Positions 52,701-64,000 of a stretch of 64,000 nt of DNA are shown piece by piece. Under the pieces are notes generated by a model that made no database searches, was not told the origin of the DNA, and saw only the letters and a list, made by a program, of their open reading frames with translations. Source of the stretch: Globodera rostochiensis (taxonomy: Eukaryota > Nematoda > Chromadorea > Rhabditida > Heteroderidae). Numbering within the stretch: position 1 is the first letter of the stretch; each line of letters starts with the position of its first letter. A program made the translations under genes and the position numbers. The stretch spans positions 3,237,559 through 3,301,558 of the forward strand of contig JAEVLN010000009.1 in NCBI GenBank assembly GCA_018350325.1. Direction: 5' to 3'.

Positions 52701-54667
52701 GCATCACCGAATGGGGGGGGGGGGGTTGCGTGGCGGAGAAAAGTATAGAAATCTGTGCAAAACAAAAAAAAGTTCGGAATATGGGTTTACACTTGAAAAA
52801 GTCTAAAAATTCCATATTGTTGGGGGTTTTCTGGCCATAACTTTTTTATGTTTGTCCAATCACAAAGCTTTAACTTAATGTAAGCTTCAATTCTTCGAGA
52901 TCATTTGAGTGGCGTTAAGATTTTCTGCATCGGTTAATGTTGAAGCAAGTTTATGCCCGATTTTGATTGGAAATAAATGGGTATGGGGATGAGTTGGGTG
53001 GAAGGGATCCTCTGATCTACATATACTGACCGAACTTTGGTGAAGGAACAAAAACCAGATGATCAGACACTCTCAAATCACTCAAGCAATACATATGATG
53101 AGAATGATCGATCAGAACGGAAACATGTCATCAAGAACATATTGTGATCAATTCGGATCACTATTCCAAACCCCCCCCCCCCTCCCCCACACCCCGCAGT
53201 GTGAATAAATACGGACAGGGCCGGACTCCGGACACAATTTTCCAAGACTCCTGATCCGGTTTCGTCGAAGCATTAGGATCAGGAATCCTGATCAAAATTC
53301 CGGTTTTTCTACAAACGATTACAGAGGAGCGGAAGACGAACAGACCAAAACAAAACAAAAAAATCGACAAATGTGTTCAATTTTTGACCAATTTTCTTAA
53401 CAAAATTTCGTCGAGAAGCCACCGGAAGCTTAAAATAGGCCTAAAATGCTCCACTGAAGACAAAAAAAAAAAATAGCCAACCCCCAAAAATTTACACCGA
53501 CGACGCCTATCGCGCCAGGATTTTTTTGTTTTGTTTTTGCTCTTCGGCAAACCGAACCCCCTCGCCCCTAACTCCAAAAAAAAATTTCGGTTCGACAAAA
53601 GCATCTCCATGGTCCATACAAAAAAAAGAAGTTTAATCAACAAAAACGCACAACTATCAGAGGTCAGTCTGATCCGAATCAGAGCACCCCCCCCCCCTCC
53701 CCATAAAACAAATTTCCCACCTCAAATCGCGCGGAAATGTGCGCAGTGCACGTCGTCCAAAATCGGAGGCAATGGCGCGGAAGGCAAAGTACAACGCGAA
53801 CGCAACCGTGCAACTGAACAGCTCGGCAAGCGTGGCGGCAATCAGCAGCAGTGGGACAGCCACGTGCAACAGCAGGGGCGGAGCGCGCGGCGCCTGCGCG
53901 ACAAAGTCACGTGCGGAGGCAGGCGATGCGGTGGAGGAGGAGGAGGGCAACTTGTCAGACGTGTGAAGCGGTGCTGAAAGAAGTGAAAACAAAATTTGAA
54001 TTTCTTGTGAATTATTTAAATTTCGATAATAAAAAGGAAACAAAAGATTTTTAATCAAGTACTCGACTATTTTTAATTGTTTATTATCTCTTGATTGACA
54101 AAAGTCAACAAACAGAGATAGTAAAGTAAGTACCCAATATAAGAAGGCAATTCAGTACAGACATTGGCTAAGGCTAAAAAACCGGAATTTTGGTTAGTTC
54201 GGGGGCGAAAAACGCCGAAAAAAATGTCGAGAATCGGGGGGTTTTCCACTAAAAATTCCCAAAACTATGGGGGAAAGTTTCGGGGGCAAAAAAACCCCAG
54301 AAAAATTGTCGGAGAGCAACCCTAAACTGAGGTATGAAGCAAAATATGGGTCTGAAAACTTTGACACAAAACACCGCGCTAAACTCGGCAAATAATCGCT
54401 CCAGGCAATTTATCAACTTACCTATTTATGTAAATAAAAGTTTCATTTTAAAAATAAAAAAATTTTTTTTTTGAATTATGCCGCCCCCCCCCCCCCGAGG
54501 GGCCGCCGCCCACCTTTTTCCTCCTTTGACTCTGTGCCGCCATTCGTTGCACCATTTGCCTTCTGCGCATGCAATCCGCCGTTGGTGTTCCTGCAGCTCT
54601 TCGGCCCGTCGTTAATGGAACATCCGCCCGCCGGCGCCAAACATTCGGTTTTTGCCATTTTTGCCAA
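43748..54667 (-). CDS. fatty-acid transport protein / very-long-chain acyl-CoA synthetase (SLC27A type)
   Basis: Eighteen exons start at 54667-54514, 53973-53721, 50288-50090, 49886-49734, 49511-49466, 49404-49204, 48932-48896, 48842-48752, 48617-48548, 48437-48387, 48134-48031, 47764-47680, 46941-46748, 46684-46523, 46003-45950, 45013-44888, 44653-44518 and end at 43875-43748; all phases agree (747 aa). Exon 2 gives a hydrophobic N-terminal membrane segment (PLLLHVAVPLLLIAATLAEL). The AMP-binding loop YIYTSGTTG, then PMYHSAG, VGQYIGEICRYLL, GNGLRPQIW, IGEFYGSTEGN, FSTGDVL, YRWRGENVSTTE and FKLKKTQLQ follow in order, ending LFYWDAGRKRYAPL. It would activate or import long-chain fatty acids using ATP and CoA at ER or plasma membrane. 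Exon 1 is tentative. The acceptor of exon 12 reads GG where AG is expected. Confidence 0.92.
43897..44133. mobile_element. hAT-like foldback element, TSD CAATACAC; minisatellite-like ends
   Basis: Ends TAGGGTAGGGCGGGACCGGG and CCCGGTCCCGTCCTACCCTA are flanked by exact CAATACAC (43889-43896 and 44134-44141). The subterminal GGGACTTTTGGAAAAACC nearly equals the minus-strand unit of the array at 1-6958. It lies in the last intron of the SLC27A-type gene. Confidence 0.9.
44180..44480 (+). other. tRNA-like A and B boxes separated by ~260 bp
   Basis: GGCGCGGTAGCTCAGTGGAA at about 44184 has a canonical tRNA 5' half and A box. A perfect T-arm, GTGGGTTTAAGTCCCAC, occurs at 44462-44478, followed by CCGCCGG. 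Four of seven acceptor pairs match. It may be a tRNA gene or tRNA-derived SINE split by an insertion, and is unlikely to be functional. Confidence 0.35.
44686..44803. mobile_element. hAT-like foldback element, TSD ATATGTAC
   Basis: Flanked by exact ATATGTAC (44678-44685 and 44804-44811). Ends AGAGCACGGACTGATCGAG and CGGTCCTCAACGGGCTCTA, with a CTCGA-rich interior. It lies in the intron between exons 16 and 17 of the SLC27A-type gene. Confidence 0.8.
45174..45678. mobile_element. 505-bp non-autonomous hAT-like element, TSD GTTTAAGG
   Basis: Ends CAGGGATGCCAT and ATGGCATCCCTG are perfect inverted repeats with exact GTTTAAGG flanks (45166-45173 and 45679-45686). The interior has TTTGTCCTTATTT repeats and a CCGGCGG-type GC patch with a C run. 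No transposase. It lies in an intron of the SLC27A-type gene. Confidence 0.92.
47045..47250. repeat. degenerate ~35-45-bp tandem repeat in an intron
   Basis: Five or so imperfect units contain GAATGCCTTCGGGGGTTTTA and GGAGTTAAGAATG. Within the intron 46942-47679 of the SLC27A-type gene. Confidence 0.7.
50006..50030. repeat. (AT)n microsatellite
   Basis: About 12 AT units, directly after AATAAA, in the intron between exons 3 and 4 of the SLC27A-type gene. Confidence 0.9.
51143..51272. mobile_element. hAT-like element of the 8324-8498 family
   Basis: Ends TAGGGTTCCTCCCC and GGGAGGAACCCTA match the element at 8324-8498. TTTAAAT is present on both sides, so a 7-8-bp target duplication is likely. 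In the second intron of the SLC27A-type gene. Confidence 0.7.
51280..51990. repeat. direct tandem duplication, two ~0.3-kb copies
   Basis: 51280-51605 and 51685-51990 share, in the same order, CTGAGCGGACCCGGGAGG, GGTAAAAGCAAAAGTTTCTA, GCTGCTTCTATTAGCAACAT and TTGCTTGTTTTAGGTGCAAG. Divergence is moderate. No coding frame is conserved between the copies. Confidence 0.8.
52001..52506 (+). CDS. possible nested small gene, His/Tyr/Asp-rich (124 aa)
   Basis: Exons 52001-52052, 52142-52334 and 52377-52506 have GT-AG borders and agreeing phases. The frame has six cysteines, a central part NGYKIGTEWGCAFDG and a C-terminal tail of HYHHKYHYDNDDN type that could bind metal. It lies on the opposite strand inside the 3.4-kb second intron of the SLC27A-type gene. 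The tail comes from an ACC/TAC-rich simple repeat, which also opens a Thr-rich frame, and no signal peptide is visible. Chance is a real alternative. Confidence 0.28.
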
Positions 54668-54699
54668 CCACCAATTCTGGCGAAAAAGATGACTAAAAA

Positions 54700-57030
54700 A
54701 AGAGAGTTTTGGGGAAATTAAACGGATAAAATTTTGTTCATATCAAATACTAATTAAGAAAACGAATTTTTCCACAAACACCCGGGGGGGGCACACACCG
54801 GTCCCGGACGATCGGGGCTTGCCCAACCCGGGAAGGCTAATTGATATTTATTAACATAATTACTATAAGTGATGGGATTAATTAATAGCGCGAGAGCAAT
54901 GGCCAAGGATTGGTTGTTGAGTCGGAAACAAACGCCAGAGGGGTCAAGTACAGGGACAAAAAGCCTAATCCCCCTTATAGTTAGACCGTAACAGTCTCCA
55001 AATAACGACGGGCCCAGCAGGCTGAGCTCCCCCCCCCCCCCCCCGCCCCACCCCTAAGAGTGCGCGGAGGATTGGAGTGGACACTTTTATGTGTGTTGTG
55101 ACGACACGCCACGGCCTGAGCAGAGAGAAATAATAATAATAAGTAGGACCCGGATTTTTAGTTCCTAAAAATTCTTTTTATTCCCATTAACATCAATTTT
55201 TATTATTCCTGAACTAACAATGAAATACAATAGCCTAATTTCTTGTTAATTTTTGAAAATGTTAAAAAAAACTTTTGAAGTTTCAATTTTTTAAATGTTT
55301 TTGACAAAAAAAATCGATTGCATTTTTAGAAAAATGGAAAAGTCGATCTTTAGGGGTACACTTTTTATGGTTTCTCGAAAAACCCAGAAATAGTTCTTTA
55401 AGAGCTTTTTGGTAAATCGCTATGGAGTGATCAAGATTCTAAAAACTTCATTTTCGTACATTACGGAGTACAAGGAGGGGAGGCATTGTGGGGAGGGGGA
55501 GGCAAATGCGCGCAATAGAGGTGAATGAATGAGAGAATGGATGGAAGACGAATTTGGGCATAGTGAAGACCAAATTTTTGGAAGCCCGCGGATGATGGAT
55601 TGGCTTAGCTTGGCTTGGCTTGGCTCGGCATGGGCCAACCAAATTTATGAAAGGATGGGTGGGCTGCGATGGCTTTGGACGAAAAGGAATAAAAAAAAAA
55701 GTCTGGGCCCAATTCAGAGAAGTTGTAAACATTCTTGTTAATCAGGATGCCATAACTTTTCAGGATCAAATCGAATCATTTTGGTAATCAACAAAAACTC
55801 AACATTTTATAAAAAGGCATGCATAAAAATGAGTCAGTAAGTTGCGCACAAAATTGTGCGATCCGATGGATTTACGCGCTCCATTGTACATAGCAAGATA
55901 TGCGAGAGTCTCGGTTCTCGAGTCGCGAAAAATCTCGTTTTTTAGGGTCTCGTCTTGGTCTCGAGGTCAAGTCCGGGGTCAAGTCTCGGTCTATTTTGTT
56001 TTCGAGCATCACTGGTCCAAAATTAAAGCCCGGTCAAGATGAGAATCTTGACCTCGAGATCTCGCTCAACTAAAAATGAGCTTACGAGATTTTTCGAGAC
56101 CGTAATTTTTTCGAGAATCTCGACTCGAAATCTCGCTCGAAGCTCAAGTCCGGGCTCTAACCATTATTTGTACGAGATGATGAGTTGTTGATCAGTCAGT
56201 GGTGGTGAGCCTTTGGCGGGGAGCGATAAAATGTGAACAAAAATAAACCACCGACCGACTGGCCGGAGTGGACTGATTATCGTCGTCCGTCATTACGCAT
56301 TTCAATTACAAAACTGATTGCTAATTGATCAAGAGTCGAAAGTCTCCTCTGATTGATAAGGAGAAGGGGAAAAAGGCGCGCGCGTTTTTTCAACTGTTTG
56401 TTAAACCCATTTTCACATTTTGGGGATCCATCGGCAGATTCTGACATGCTGCCACCTATATTTTAATGTTGTAAAAAAGTTGGACAAAATTCCCGGGCTT
56501 TTAGCGGGAAGATTTGCGGGTTTTTAATAATTGTAGTCCGGTCCCGATTTTCGGAGGTACAAAGTTTTAATTAGGTATCTTAATTTTAGAATTGGCCCAA
56601 GAGCAAAATTTAAAATTCAAAAAGCAATACAACACCGATTTTCCAGAGAGTGGGAAGGGAGCGGGTGACCCCAACCCCAAAAGTGTTTCCATCAAAATGT
56701 ACTTTTGCTGATGGATGATTGAAAAATAAAATAAAATAAAAATGTGGTCATTTCTCGTGCACACACACACCCCAACCTCACCCCATAAAACAATATACAA
56801 ATTCATTCCAAAAACTGATAGGGGAGAAGAGGAGTAAATCAACAACAACTCTCTGGCAACAACAAAAAAATAGTCCAAAGAGAAAGGTCGTCGTTTTGCG
56901 GGGTCCAATTAGGTATAATGATGGCGGGGGGCTACTGGCGGTTTAAACCGCGATTTTGATTGCGCCCCCCCCCCGCGCCCACGCACAAACTTTGTAAGAT
57001 GTTGTTGATGCGATTGAAAAATGTACAATT
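54700..57030. other. no supported gene; homopolymers and decayed repeats
   Basis: Contains C runs (54485-54496, 55028-55044) and a TCTCGA-rich stretch at 55890-56015. GGCTTAGCTTGGCTTGGCTT repeats lie near 55600. I see no exon with recognisable protein similarity. Confidence 0.4.
56024..56159. mobile_element. foldback element, CTCGA-rich
   Basis: Ends TAAAGCCCGGTC and AGTCCGGGCTCTA are inverted and match the element at 8513-8692. No target duplication is preserved. Confidence 0.5.
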
Positions 57031-57049
57031 TCCCCCAAAGAAAAGTTAT

Positions 57050-57073
57050 GGGGTGAGGTGAGGTGAGGGGAGG

Positions 57074-57105
<32 letters not shown>

Positions 57106-57110
57106 AGGCG
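57050..57110. repeat. long G homopolymer (~28-30 G) with flanking G tracts
   Basis: GAGGTGAGGGGAGGGGAGG leads into an uninterrupted G run up to about 57105, the longest in the window and able to form a G-quadruplex. A GGT-repeat tract (57125-57150) and another G run at 57199 follow. Run length may be unreliable in the assembly. Confidence 0.8.
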
Positions 57111-57199
57111 AATCGATGGGAGAGGATGGCGGCGGTGGTGGTGGTGGTAGCGGTGGGACCACAAGAAGTGTCGACCGCCGACGGGGATGACATTGATGG

Positions 57200-60100
57200 G
57201 GGGGGGGGAGGGCGGTTTTTTTGGGGAAAGCGGAGAAAGTGAGGGGGGGAAGCGGCGGAAAAGGATGTTTTGGGATTGAGGAGATGAATATGTTGTGGTG
57301 AGGAAAGTGAGATAAAAAAAAAGCGAATTGAGGGCGAAAAGTCTGGGTCATAATAATGTCACCACATTATATGTGTATTGGTGAGTGGGTTGTTGGTTAA
57401 CCAGTGGCTTGCACGGGCACCGGCAATGGAATGAATGCCAGATCCAAAAATTTGAATCATCGGGATGAAAAAAAACAATCTAAATCGCGTTAAGCCTAGA
57501 ATTTTTGGGCATTTTCCCGATCGCTGTCAAAAGGCGAGAGAGTTCGGTCTCGGAACATATGCAGTTTCGGCATTTTTGCGCAACTCTCTATTTTGCTGCT
57601 TGAAAAAGAGGGAGTCGCGAACTAGGAATCCGGAAGCTCAGCATTTTTCTGAAATCGGTAGACTAGGTTCAAGGACGGATATGTTGATTTTCAAGTACAT
57701 AACTGTGAAATTTAAAGGAACTCAAGTACACTCAAAATTCATTTTTTGTCCAAACAGAACACCCTTATTCTTGTTCAAATGGCTTGTTTTTTTCGTCCGA
57801 ATGGATTTTTGTTTCCATTTCTCATTTTGTGCATTCGCCAAATGTGAGTCAGAAATGAAAGCATTTTGTGTAAAAAAGGTCCGGCCGCCAGGAATTTATT
57901 TAATTTTAACAATTTGTTATGAAATTTCATCCAAAAATGAATGATAATAAAATTTACACAATCAAAAAACATGAATTTTCAAAGCTAAGCTACCTAAATG
58001 CTCCATTTTCAAGTACATTCTAGAAAATAAGTACACCTTAAATTTTTTAAGTACAAGGGCCAGTAGTTTTCAAGTGTCTTTTGTATTTGCCATTTAAGTA
58101 GGGTTAATTCCGCTCTGCACTTACACATATATATGTAGTACATATGAGAGGACTTTCCCCCCCCCCCAATTTTAATGATGGTTCAAACTTGACAATACAT
58201 ATAAAGTGAATTGAGACTTGTGCTTTATCATGATCTCCCAAAAATTTGAAAAACTAAAAACGGAGTTTTGGTGAGAAAACAGAGCACGCGATCTCTAATC
58301 ATTTTCCATAATTTGTGTACATATCAGTGAGTGTTATATGTTTTGTGGTACGGATTGGTGCGGTGAAGCACCACCACCCAGCGCCGTTTTTGTTGTGTTT
58401 TGATTGAGCGATAAAAAATATGATCAGGAATGGATGGGGGGGGGGGGGATGTACAAAGATTGTAAAAATGATAAAAAAGGAGAAGGAACAAAGGAGGAGG
58501 AATGGACACGAATGAGGCGGACAAAGAAGAGAATGCCAAAAGTGTTTTAGTAATTTAATTAATTAAAAATGAATGATAAAAAAAATAAAAAGGAATGTGA
58601 ATTTTGAAAAAGCCGGAATTGGCACGGCACTTGAAAGGCTGGGGGACGAGCTTTTCGCGGGGCAAAAAAAAACGAAATTTTAGGACGCCAGCAGGTGAGA
58701 GTTTTGGGACCGTGCCATTCCCAGAAATTCCCGTAGGGAATGCCGGCCCCGCGCCATGCTCGATTTTTTTTGCAAAAAAATGTTTAATAAGTTTGACCAA
58801 AAGGCCCCCCCCGGGGCACGACTTTTCGTCAACGACGACACTCGTTGAGAGGAGTCAATTGGCATATATATATATATAATTCTTTTTTAATGAAAATCGG
58901 ACCCATCAGTATTCCAAACCATTTTTGCAAAAATCAAATTGTTGCCAAAAACGGAAATTCGAAATAAAAACCAAATTGTTGCCAAAAAAAAACGGAAATT
59001 CTAAATAAAAAAGGACGACCGCCCCCTGCAGGCAAATGGCGCGAAAGCGCAACCTTTTGAATGATGAACCCATCGACGACACGAAATCAATCAATTGGTG
59101 GCGGTGGACCGTCGCCGACCTCAAGCCCAAGTTCAAAGACGGGGAAAAGAAAAAAATGAGAACAAATTAGCGGGCAATGGACTAACTTAACACAACTTAA
59201 CTAACTCTCGCGCGCTCTCTTGCTGTGGCCTTTGGCATCACACTGCTTAACTTTTTATATTTTGTGTTTGGAGGGAGTGGGTAATCGAAATTAATTATAA
59301 TTAATTTGTAAGATGATCTTTCATCCATTTTTGATCGGACTATGAGAGAGGTGGTAGTGTCGTAATTTTCATGTAGTGTAGCATGTATAATTTTCTGAAA
59401 TTTTCCGTCTTTTTTTGTTGTCGTCGTTTTTGCTTACTAATGAAATATGTAACCCTCCTAGCTGTCGGTAAGACCTCTTGTAAAAGCATAAAACAGAAAT
59501 GTTTGAAAAATGTATAAGAATTATAAATCCTCCCCGTCTAATCGAATAATTCATTTTCGATTTAAAAACAAATAGATTTACCTGTTGCTTAATTTGTTGT
59601 GATGTTCCGCTTCGAATTTTGTCGAGATGCGCAAAAAATAAACGGGAAAGTAAACAAACAACACCAATTAAAATGTCAATTAAAATGGGGAAAGAGGAAA
59701 GAATTGTAAAAATAGTGGTCCGACGAGTGGCATCGAAGGACTACGCTGGAGTTTTGGGAAGTTATAAGCTTTTACCCCATTAAAGTCGCATTTATTGTTG
59801 TATTTTGTTATATTTTATCCTGTTATGTATATAGTCATTTTTCGTTTTGTCCATTTGACATTTCATCGTACTTATAATCCCTCCATCCGTATCTGTTTAG
59901 TTAGTAATGCGAAATTTGACACACATCTTCCTGATCATTTGAATTGTGCCCATCCTTCTAGTGATGTCGCGTGAGTCTCGGTTATCGACTCTCGAAAAAT
60001 CTCGGGGTTGGGGTCTCGTCTCGGTGTCGAATCTTGGGGTCAAGTCCCGGTTCTCGGTAAATTTCAGATCCCGAGCATCACTACCATCAACACTTTGTTT

Positions 60101-63060
60101 ATAAAACCTTTCATCACATTTCAACCGGTTGTTTGGCATTTTTTTTCACTCATTTGTATTATTGGACTTTTTTTATGTGCCCTTCGACATTCGTAGTATA
60201 AAAAATTGAAACATTTTATCATTATTATATGTAGTATATGCAAACGGCTGACTTGTCAAACATAAAAACAACAACAAACAAAACAAAAAACAGTTGTGCC
60301 CCCCCTCCGCTTTAGGGATAAAAGAGGAGGAGAGGATGATAATTCATTCATTGAAAAGGAAAAGCATTATTAACACAAATTAGTGTGTGATGGCAAGAAT
60401 CCCGGATTTGGATTGGGGAATTGAAATGGAACAAACATCCGTAAACGCAGCAGTCTTGAAGCAAGCCCCTAACAATAAATAGTGTGCCCTTAGGCGCACA
60501 ACAACTCGACAGACAAACCCCGCCGAAAGGGAAATGGGATAAACTTAAATAGTGGCACAAGACGGGCGGGGGGGGCATTAAGGCTCAAAGCAGCAGAAGG
60601 GGTTGGAGCGGTACACAGCAAAGGGAATGGGGGAGGACGGATGCATTCAATCCGATTGTTGAGAAGAAAAAAAAACACGGGACGGCCAGTCCAAGATACT
60701 ATGCATATGTTGGGACCGATCGAAAACTCGATCGAGATTCTCAATCGCAATCTAAGGCGGCGTAATTTTACCGATATGTTCAAGATTGCGGATGGATGGC
60801 TTAGCAATGGACAGCAAAAGTTTTGATGGGCGATGATGTTGAATCAGAGGGAACAAAATGGGGAGGACTTTGCGGATTAAGCAAAAACGCAAATGTATAA
60901 ACAAAACAAAAAATATAACAAAATAATAAAAAAAATGGGTAAATACCCAATTCGTTTTTTGTGTGTTATAAGTATAGACACTCTAACCTTCTTACTGTCT
61001 GCGCTCTTTTTATTTTGTACTAGTTTATATAGACAAAAAACGAATTGGGTAAAAAACGAATTGGCCAAAAACGAATTGGGGTCCGTTCCAAAAAATGTTG
61101 CATAAAGAAACAAACAAGCAAATGTCGTCAAAAAAAAAACAAAACCATTTCAGTGGCAAATTATGAGAAAAAATTAATTCGAAAATTTAGCAAAAACAAA
61201 AAATTTGTGAACAATGAATAAATTTCTCAAGAAAAAGCTCTAACCAACGGTTGGTCGGTCGGTTGGTTGTATGAATGATCGAACAGATTGATCAAAGGGT
61301 AAATCAATTGTGATGATCAGGGATCAGGGACTATATTTTTTCAAACACCAATTAGTGATCAGTTGAGAATAGAATTTCCTAATTTTTTTTTACATCTGCT
61401 GAAATTGTGGAAAACCCTTTTCCCTGGCATCTGGGCAATCTTCGGGATTGGATTATTGGAATCATCAAAAATTCAGAATTTCTTGAAGGATCATGTTGTA
61501 AAATAGACCAAATACGAGCCAATTTGTTCGAGAATTCAGATGAAAATTAAGAAAGACTGAGGAAATAAGTGATGGTCACGAACACAAATGTTTTTTTTCT
61601 TCAAAATTTTTTATGAAATGCTTTCGACCACATTGCCTAAAAACCGTTTTGCAAATGGATGAGAAACAGGAAGTCCGCATATACAAAGAAAAGGAAAGAA
61701 AATTGACCATTCCATTGAAAATGGGAGTGAAAAACAATTTCGGAAAAAATTGTACACTAATTGGTACCACACACCCCCCCCCCAATTTTATGAAAAAACA
61801 AATTGTTTTGAGCCGAGAAAACGATTGTTTCTGTCGTTACCAAAGTCGTCTGAATCCGCTCGGGCATCTTCTTTGATCGATTTCAAATCGCGGAAACGAA
61901 TTTGAACAAAAAATGTTGAGTTTTTTTTTTTCACTGAATGTTGGAAAAAAAGTTTTTGTTTTTTCGGAGGTGTAATGTCGCGGAATCTGACTTCTAAAAA
62001 TCCAAGCATTTCGTTTGACAACAATCTGTCAGTTTTTCGAAAATGACTTTCGACATTTTGTTCAAATTTGGTTGTGGTTTGAAATCAGTAAAAAGAGAGG
62101 CCGACTTAGGATTCCGCGCCTTTGATAACCACAGAAATTATCATTTACTTAGCTCAAAAATTTACAAAAAAAAATTCAGGAAATGGGTAACACAACAAAT
62201 CAAAGAATTACACCAGCCAATGGTTCGGCTCGGTTTGCAGCACTCCAATTTTTCAAGGGTGGGGGGGGGGGGTTCCCATCGAAATTTCTAATTTTTTTAT
62301 ACCGGAATTCACATTTTTAAGGGTGGTGGGCGTCTCCGAACTAAATTTCAATCAACTCTTCTTGTTTTTTGGCAAAAAAAAAAAACGGGGAAAGCGGCAA
62401 ACCGAAATTCCGATTTCAATAACATGGCATGCACATGACGAATTACCCCACCCACCACAAAGCCCGTAGATGGCGATGGCACGGCATACAATTCCAACAA
62501 AATCGTCGCAATTTGCAACAAAAGTTCGGCGGTTTAGAGCCTGAAACTATGCGGTCAATTTAATGATTTAATAAACAGAAGAAAAAAAAACATAACCCAA
62601 ACTGTGGTGGCACGATGACGCAACTCGCACCGTTTTTGGCACTTTCACTCGGTCCTTTTGAGCCAAAATACGGAACATATTTCTGGCTTGGACAAAAAAT
62701 ACATAAACTTTGATGAAGAAATTTGTTGTCGAAACATAAAAAAATAGTAGCAAAATGTTACTGCACATATATTCGTCGTTAGCACGTGTTTGAAAGCCTA
62801 TATGAGAGACGACGTCAAACTCCCCCTCCCTCCTCCACCCTTACCAAAAATGGTATTTTTTTTTGCAATTCTTCCAAGAAAAAGTTGGCATTCATCGTCA
62901 AAGTGAGTTTTGACTGGCAAATTCCACCCCAACGTTTTGTTCACACCAAAAACGGGAGATTAATTGGATGATCCGGCACATTCATTACGGAAAAAAACAA
63001 CACTCAACAAACGTGATCGGCAACAACAAAAAAAAACGATGTCGAAAAGACCAAAGCCCA
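57200..63060. other. no supported gene
   Basis: AT-rich sequence with C/G runs at 58160, 58437, 60570, 61774 and 62262, and a TCTCGA-rich foldback with AGTGATG/CATCACT ends at 59958-60084. A 159-codon frame at 57465-57944 and a 44-codon frame at 59037-59171 (MARKRNLLNDEP) are open but match no family I recognise and have no convincing splice context. Confidence 0.4.
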
Positions 63061-63063
63061 CGA

Positions 63064-63914
63064 TTAGTCAAAAAGACCAAAGCCCATGTCATCATCCGAC
63101 TCCTCCTTCTCTTCTTCCTTCTTCTTCTCCTCCTTCTTCTCTACCGCCGCGCCCGGTGAAGAAGTCTTAAAATTACATATTTTAACATTGCACAAAAATG
63201 GACGTTGAAATAGTAAAAAATTAAATGGAAGATAGTGGCATCTTTTTCGCATTGACTTCAAGATTTTTCCCAAAATGTCGCTCAAAAATTCAGCGTTTTA
63301 CGCCGTCTTCTATTGCCCAAGATCTGCCCAAAACCTTTGTTCCCGAGCAACTTTGGCACACATACCGTAACTGAAGTCGCAGGTGCGGAACCGCCTCCCC
63401 CACTCGGCACGCTGGCCAGCTTCTTCTCCCCCTCCTTCATCACATCGTCCAGACTTTTCCCTTAATTTTGAGAACCAATGTGTACAAACAAAAAATGTAT
63501 TTCTAAAACTTTGGTTCAAAATATCAACAATTTGAGTCAAAAATTTTATTTTTCTATCGGCACCGCTGACCCTTCCGGCTAAAAGTAAGGCAGATTCACA
63601 AACAAACAAAAAACGGAAACCGACGAGTATAGAATCCGAAATAAGAAAATTTGAAACAACCAAAAAATTAAAAGATCAGATAAACAAAACAAAAAAGAAA
63701 CTAAAATCGAACAATTCGAAAAATTCTTCTGGCTACGCGCCTTGTAGGGATCACAAAAAATTAAAAAAAAACCTTTCAACGCCTCAACAACGTAATTCGC
63801 AGTTTCCTCGTCAAAGCCAAGTCCGCCCGCCTTGAGAATGTCCTCCAACTCCTTCACGGAAATGTTTTGGCGGCCACCCAGGGTGGCCAAAACGTAAGCA
63901 GCAACGTATTTCAT
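63064..63914 (-). CDS. RPLP2: 60S acidic ribosomal protein P2
   Basis: Three exons, 63914-63773, 63460-63366 and 63165-63064, join in phase to give 112 residues, the usual P2 length. The start MKYVAAYVLATLGG and IEDIL-like KELEDILKAGGLG form the helical dimerisation domain. KSLDDVMKEGEKKLASVPSG closes it, then an Ala/Gly hinge. The Lys/Glu-rich end terminates ESDDDMGFGLFD, the conserved stalk tail that recruits translational GTPases. P2 pairs with P1 on P0 in the large-subunit stalk. A TTGTTTTCAG acceptor about 35 nt before the ATG suggests spliced-leader addition. There is no sign of damage. Confidence 0.97.
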
Positions 63915-64000
63915 TTTTGAAAAAGCAAATGGAAAAAAACGGCTTCTGAAAACAAATTAAATGGCGGGTTAATATAAAACAACAAATGCTACTTTCGAGT

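Noticed and set aside
57465..57944. 159-codon plus-strand frame
   Set aside because: No recognisable motif, no neighbouring exon signals. Length alone is not enough in a 64-kb AT-rich window.
63064..63170. Plus-strand frames over the last P2 exon
   Set aside because: Antisense shadows of the Lys/Glu-rich ribosomal P2 tail.

Overview
The window is eukaryotic, and almost certainly from a nematode. Its genes are split into many short exons with TTTNCAG/TTTTAG-type acceptors. Introns run from about 40 bp to several kb, and two look like GC-AG introns. A dispersed repeat carries the nematode telomere hexamer TTAGGC, and two genes belong to DUF1647, a family known mainly from nematodes. A plant-parasitic (cyst-nematode-like) species would fit but is not proven. 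All gene models were built by eye from ORFs, splice signals and reading-frame phase; no transcript evidence was available.

Layout. 1-6958 is a GC-rich minisatellite. 7.0-7.6 kb holds two exons of a GT31 beta-1,3-glycosyltransferase. 7.9-13.7 kb is nested repeats and hAT-like elements. 13.7-16.8 kb (minus) is a GT10 alpha-1,3-fucosyltransferase lying between two ~430-bp inverted repeats. 17.1-18.05 kb is a 959-bp hAT-like element with an exact 8-bp target-site duplication. 19.75-22.6 kb holds a truncated, partly duplicated cysteine-synthase-like gene. 23.3-23.7 kb (minus) encodes a small secreted prepropeptide with eight cysteines. 26.8-27.8 kb encodes a 163-aa secreted orphan protein.

28.0-35.2 kb (plus) and 38.7-41.2 kb (minus) are two convergent DUF1647 paralogues. 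The minus copy is an intact 10-exon, 399-aa gene. The plus copy has an extra N-terminal region, a 25-bp minisatellite of about 80 units in one intron, a GC splice donor and a lost AG acceptor. The orphan secreted protein and the plus DUF1647 gene may share one signal-peptide exon, because the splice phases match.

43.7-54.7 kb (minus) is an 18-exon fatty-acid transport protein / very-long-chain acyl-CoA synthetase (SLC27A/FATP type). Its introns hold several hAT-like elements and possibly a small nested gene. 54.7-63.0 kb has no gene I can support and is rich in G/C homopolymers. 63.06-63.91 kb (minus) is ribosomal protein P2.

Two themes run through the window. First, at least eight short elements with terminal inverted repeats and 8-bp target duplications (hAT type) sit largely inside introns. 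Second, both minisatellites share a ~33-bp core with the end of one of these elements, which suggests the satellites grew out of transposon ends.
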